A stretch of DNA of 5,526 nucleotides from Bacillota bacterium (GTDB lineage: Bacteria > Bacillota > Desulfitobacteriia > Desulfitobacteriales > JAJXUE01), in NCBI GenBank assembly GCA_021786555.1, contig JAJYNB010000200.1, positions 1-5,526 of the forward strand. The letters are read 5' to 3'. Positions within the stretch are counted from its first letter, which is position 1; every line of letters starts with the position of its first letter. Shown in pieces: positions 5,389-5,526 of this stretch. The notes beneath the pieces were generated by a model. That model searched no databases and was not told the origin of the DNA. It saw only the letters and a program-made list of their open reading frames with translations. Both the position numbers and the translations under genes were made by a program.

Positions 5389-5489
5389 TGCCTCAAACAG
5401 TTGATTAAGAACAGGGCGGATTCAGGGTCTGGGGGTTACGATCTCCTACTCTACCTCCAATCCCTGTTCCAGGGTAGGTGAGGATTGAG

Positions 5490-5526
5490 ATGAGCATCAA
5501 ATTTCAGGACTATTACGAAGTGCTGG
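5490..5526 (+). CDS. J-domain co-chaperone (CbpA/DnaJ-like), 3' end outside window
   Basis: Only the first 12 codons are inside the window: MSIKFQDYYEVL, then the first base of a Gly-like codon. The DYYEVLG opening of helix I is the standard start of a J-domain, which stimulates the DnaK ATPase and delivers clients. The extra residues before DYY (SIKFQ) resemble CbpA-type J-proteins, which lack the zinc finger, more than canonical DnaJ (MAKRDYYEVLG); this is a weak cue. GAGG at 5480-5483 lies 6 nt before the ATG. The 213-nt gap after dnaK is long for a tight operon. A partly complementary upstream segment (5456-5463) could pair with the ribosome binding site region (5482-5489). Confidence 0.85.
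   Translation, partial: MSIKFQDYYEVL

Noticed and set aside
1..5526. CRISPR array, tRNA, rRNA, insertion sequence or attachment site
   Set aside because: No regularly spaced repeats, no cloverleaf-like segment, no transposase fragment and no terminal inverted or target-site repeats were seen.

Overview
The window looks like chromosomal DNA from a low-to-mid GC Firmicutes (Bacillota), probably a clostridial lineage of the Desulfotomaculum/Pelotomaculum/Moorella kind. The grounds are strong AGGAGG-type ribosome binding sites, GTG and TTG starts, sigma-A-like promoters (some with an extended -10), and a CtsR-type heat-shock operator. The lineage is inferred from overall style, not from a marker gene.

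Layout, left to right. (1) 1-666: the 3' part of a drug/metabolite (EamA-type) transporter gene that begins outside the window. (2) 673-1854, minus strand: a complete M24-family Xaa-Pro-type metallopeptidase gene with all five metal ligands, converging on the transporter gene with 6 bp between them. (3) 1855-2084: a 230-bp divergent control region with a promoter on each strand, a perfect 10-bp-arm palindrome over the rightward -10, and a weak terminator-like hairpin. (4) 2085-3130: a compact cassette of three small genes: a 96-aa protein I do not recognise, a 205-aa three-helix membrane protein resembling DUF6338, and a 32-aa proline-rich peptide with an excellent Shine-Dalgarno sequence. A clear intrinsic terminator closes the cassette at 3140-3171. 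(5) 3172-3398: an AT-rich stretch with a 16-bp palindrome, then the dnaK promoter, which carries a near-consensus CtsR box over its -35 and a cluster of related GGTC heptads around its start site. (6) 3399-5276: a complete dnaK. (7) 5277-5489: a gap with a GC-rich hairpin and a TATAAT box. (8) 5490-end: the first codons of a J-domain (CbpA/DnaJ-like) gene.

Functionally, the right half is a chaperone pair, Hsp70 followed by its J-protein co-chaperone, apparently without grpE or hrcA beside it and with no CIRCE element. The DnaK has the roughly 22-residue nucleotide-binding-domain insert typical of diderm DnaK and absent from the classical Bacillus-type protein. This suggests a second, CtsR-controlled DnaK/J system next to a presumed hrcA-grpE-dnaK-dnaJ locus elsewhere. 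The middle cassette is the least explained part: co-transcribed, tightly spaced, bounded by its own promoter and terminator, and of unknown function.
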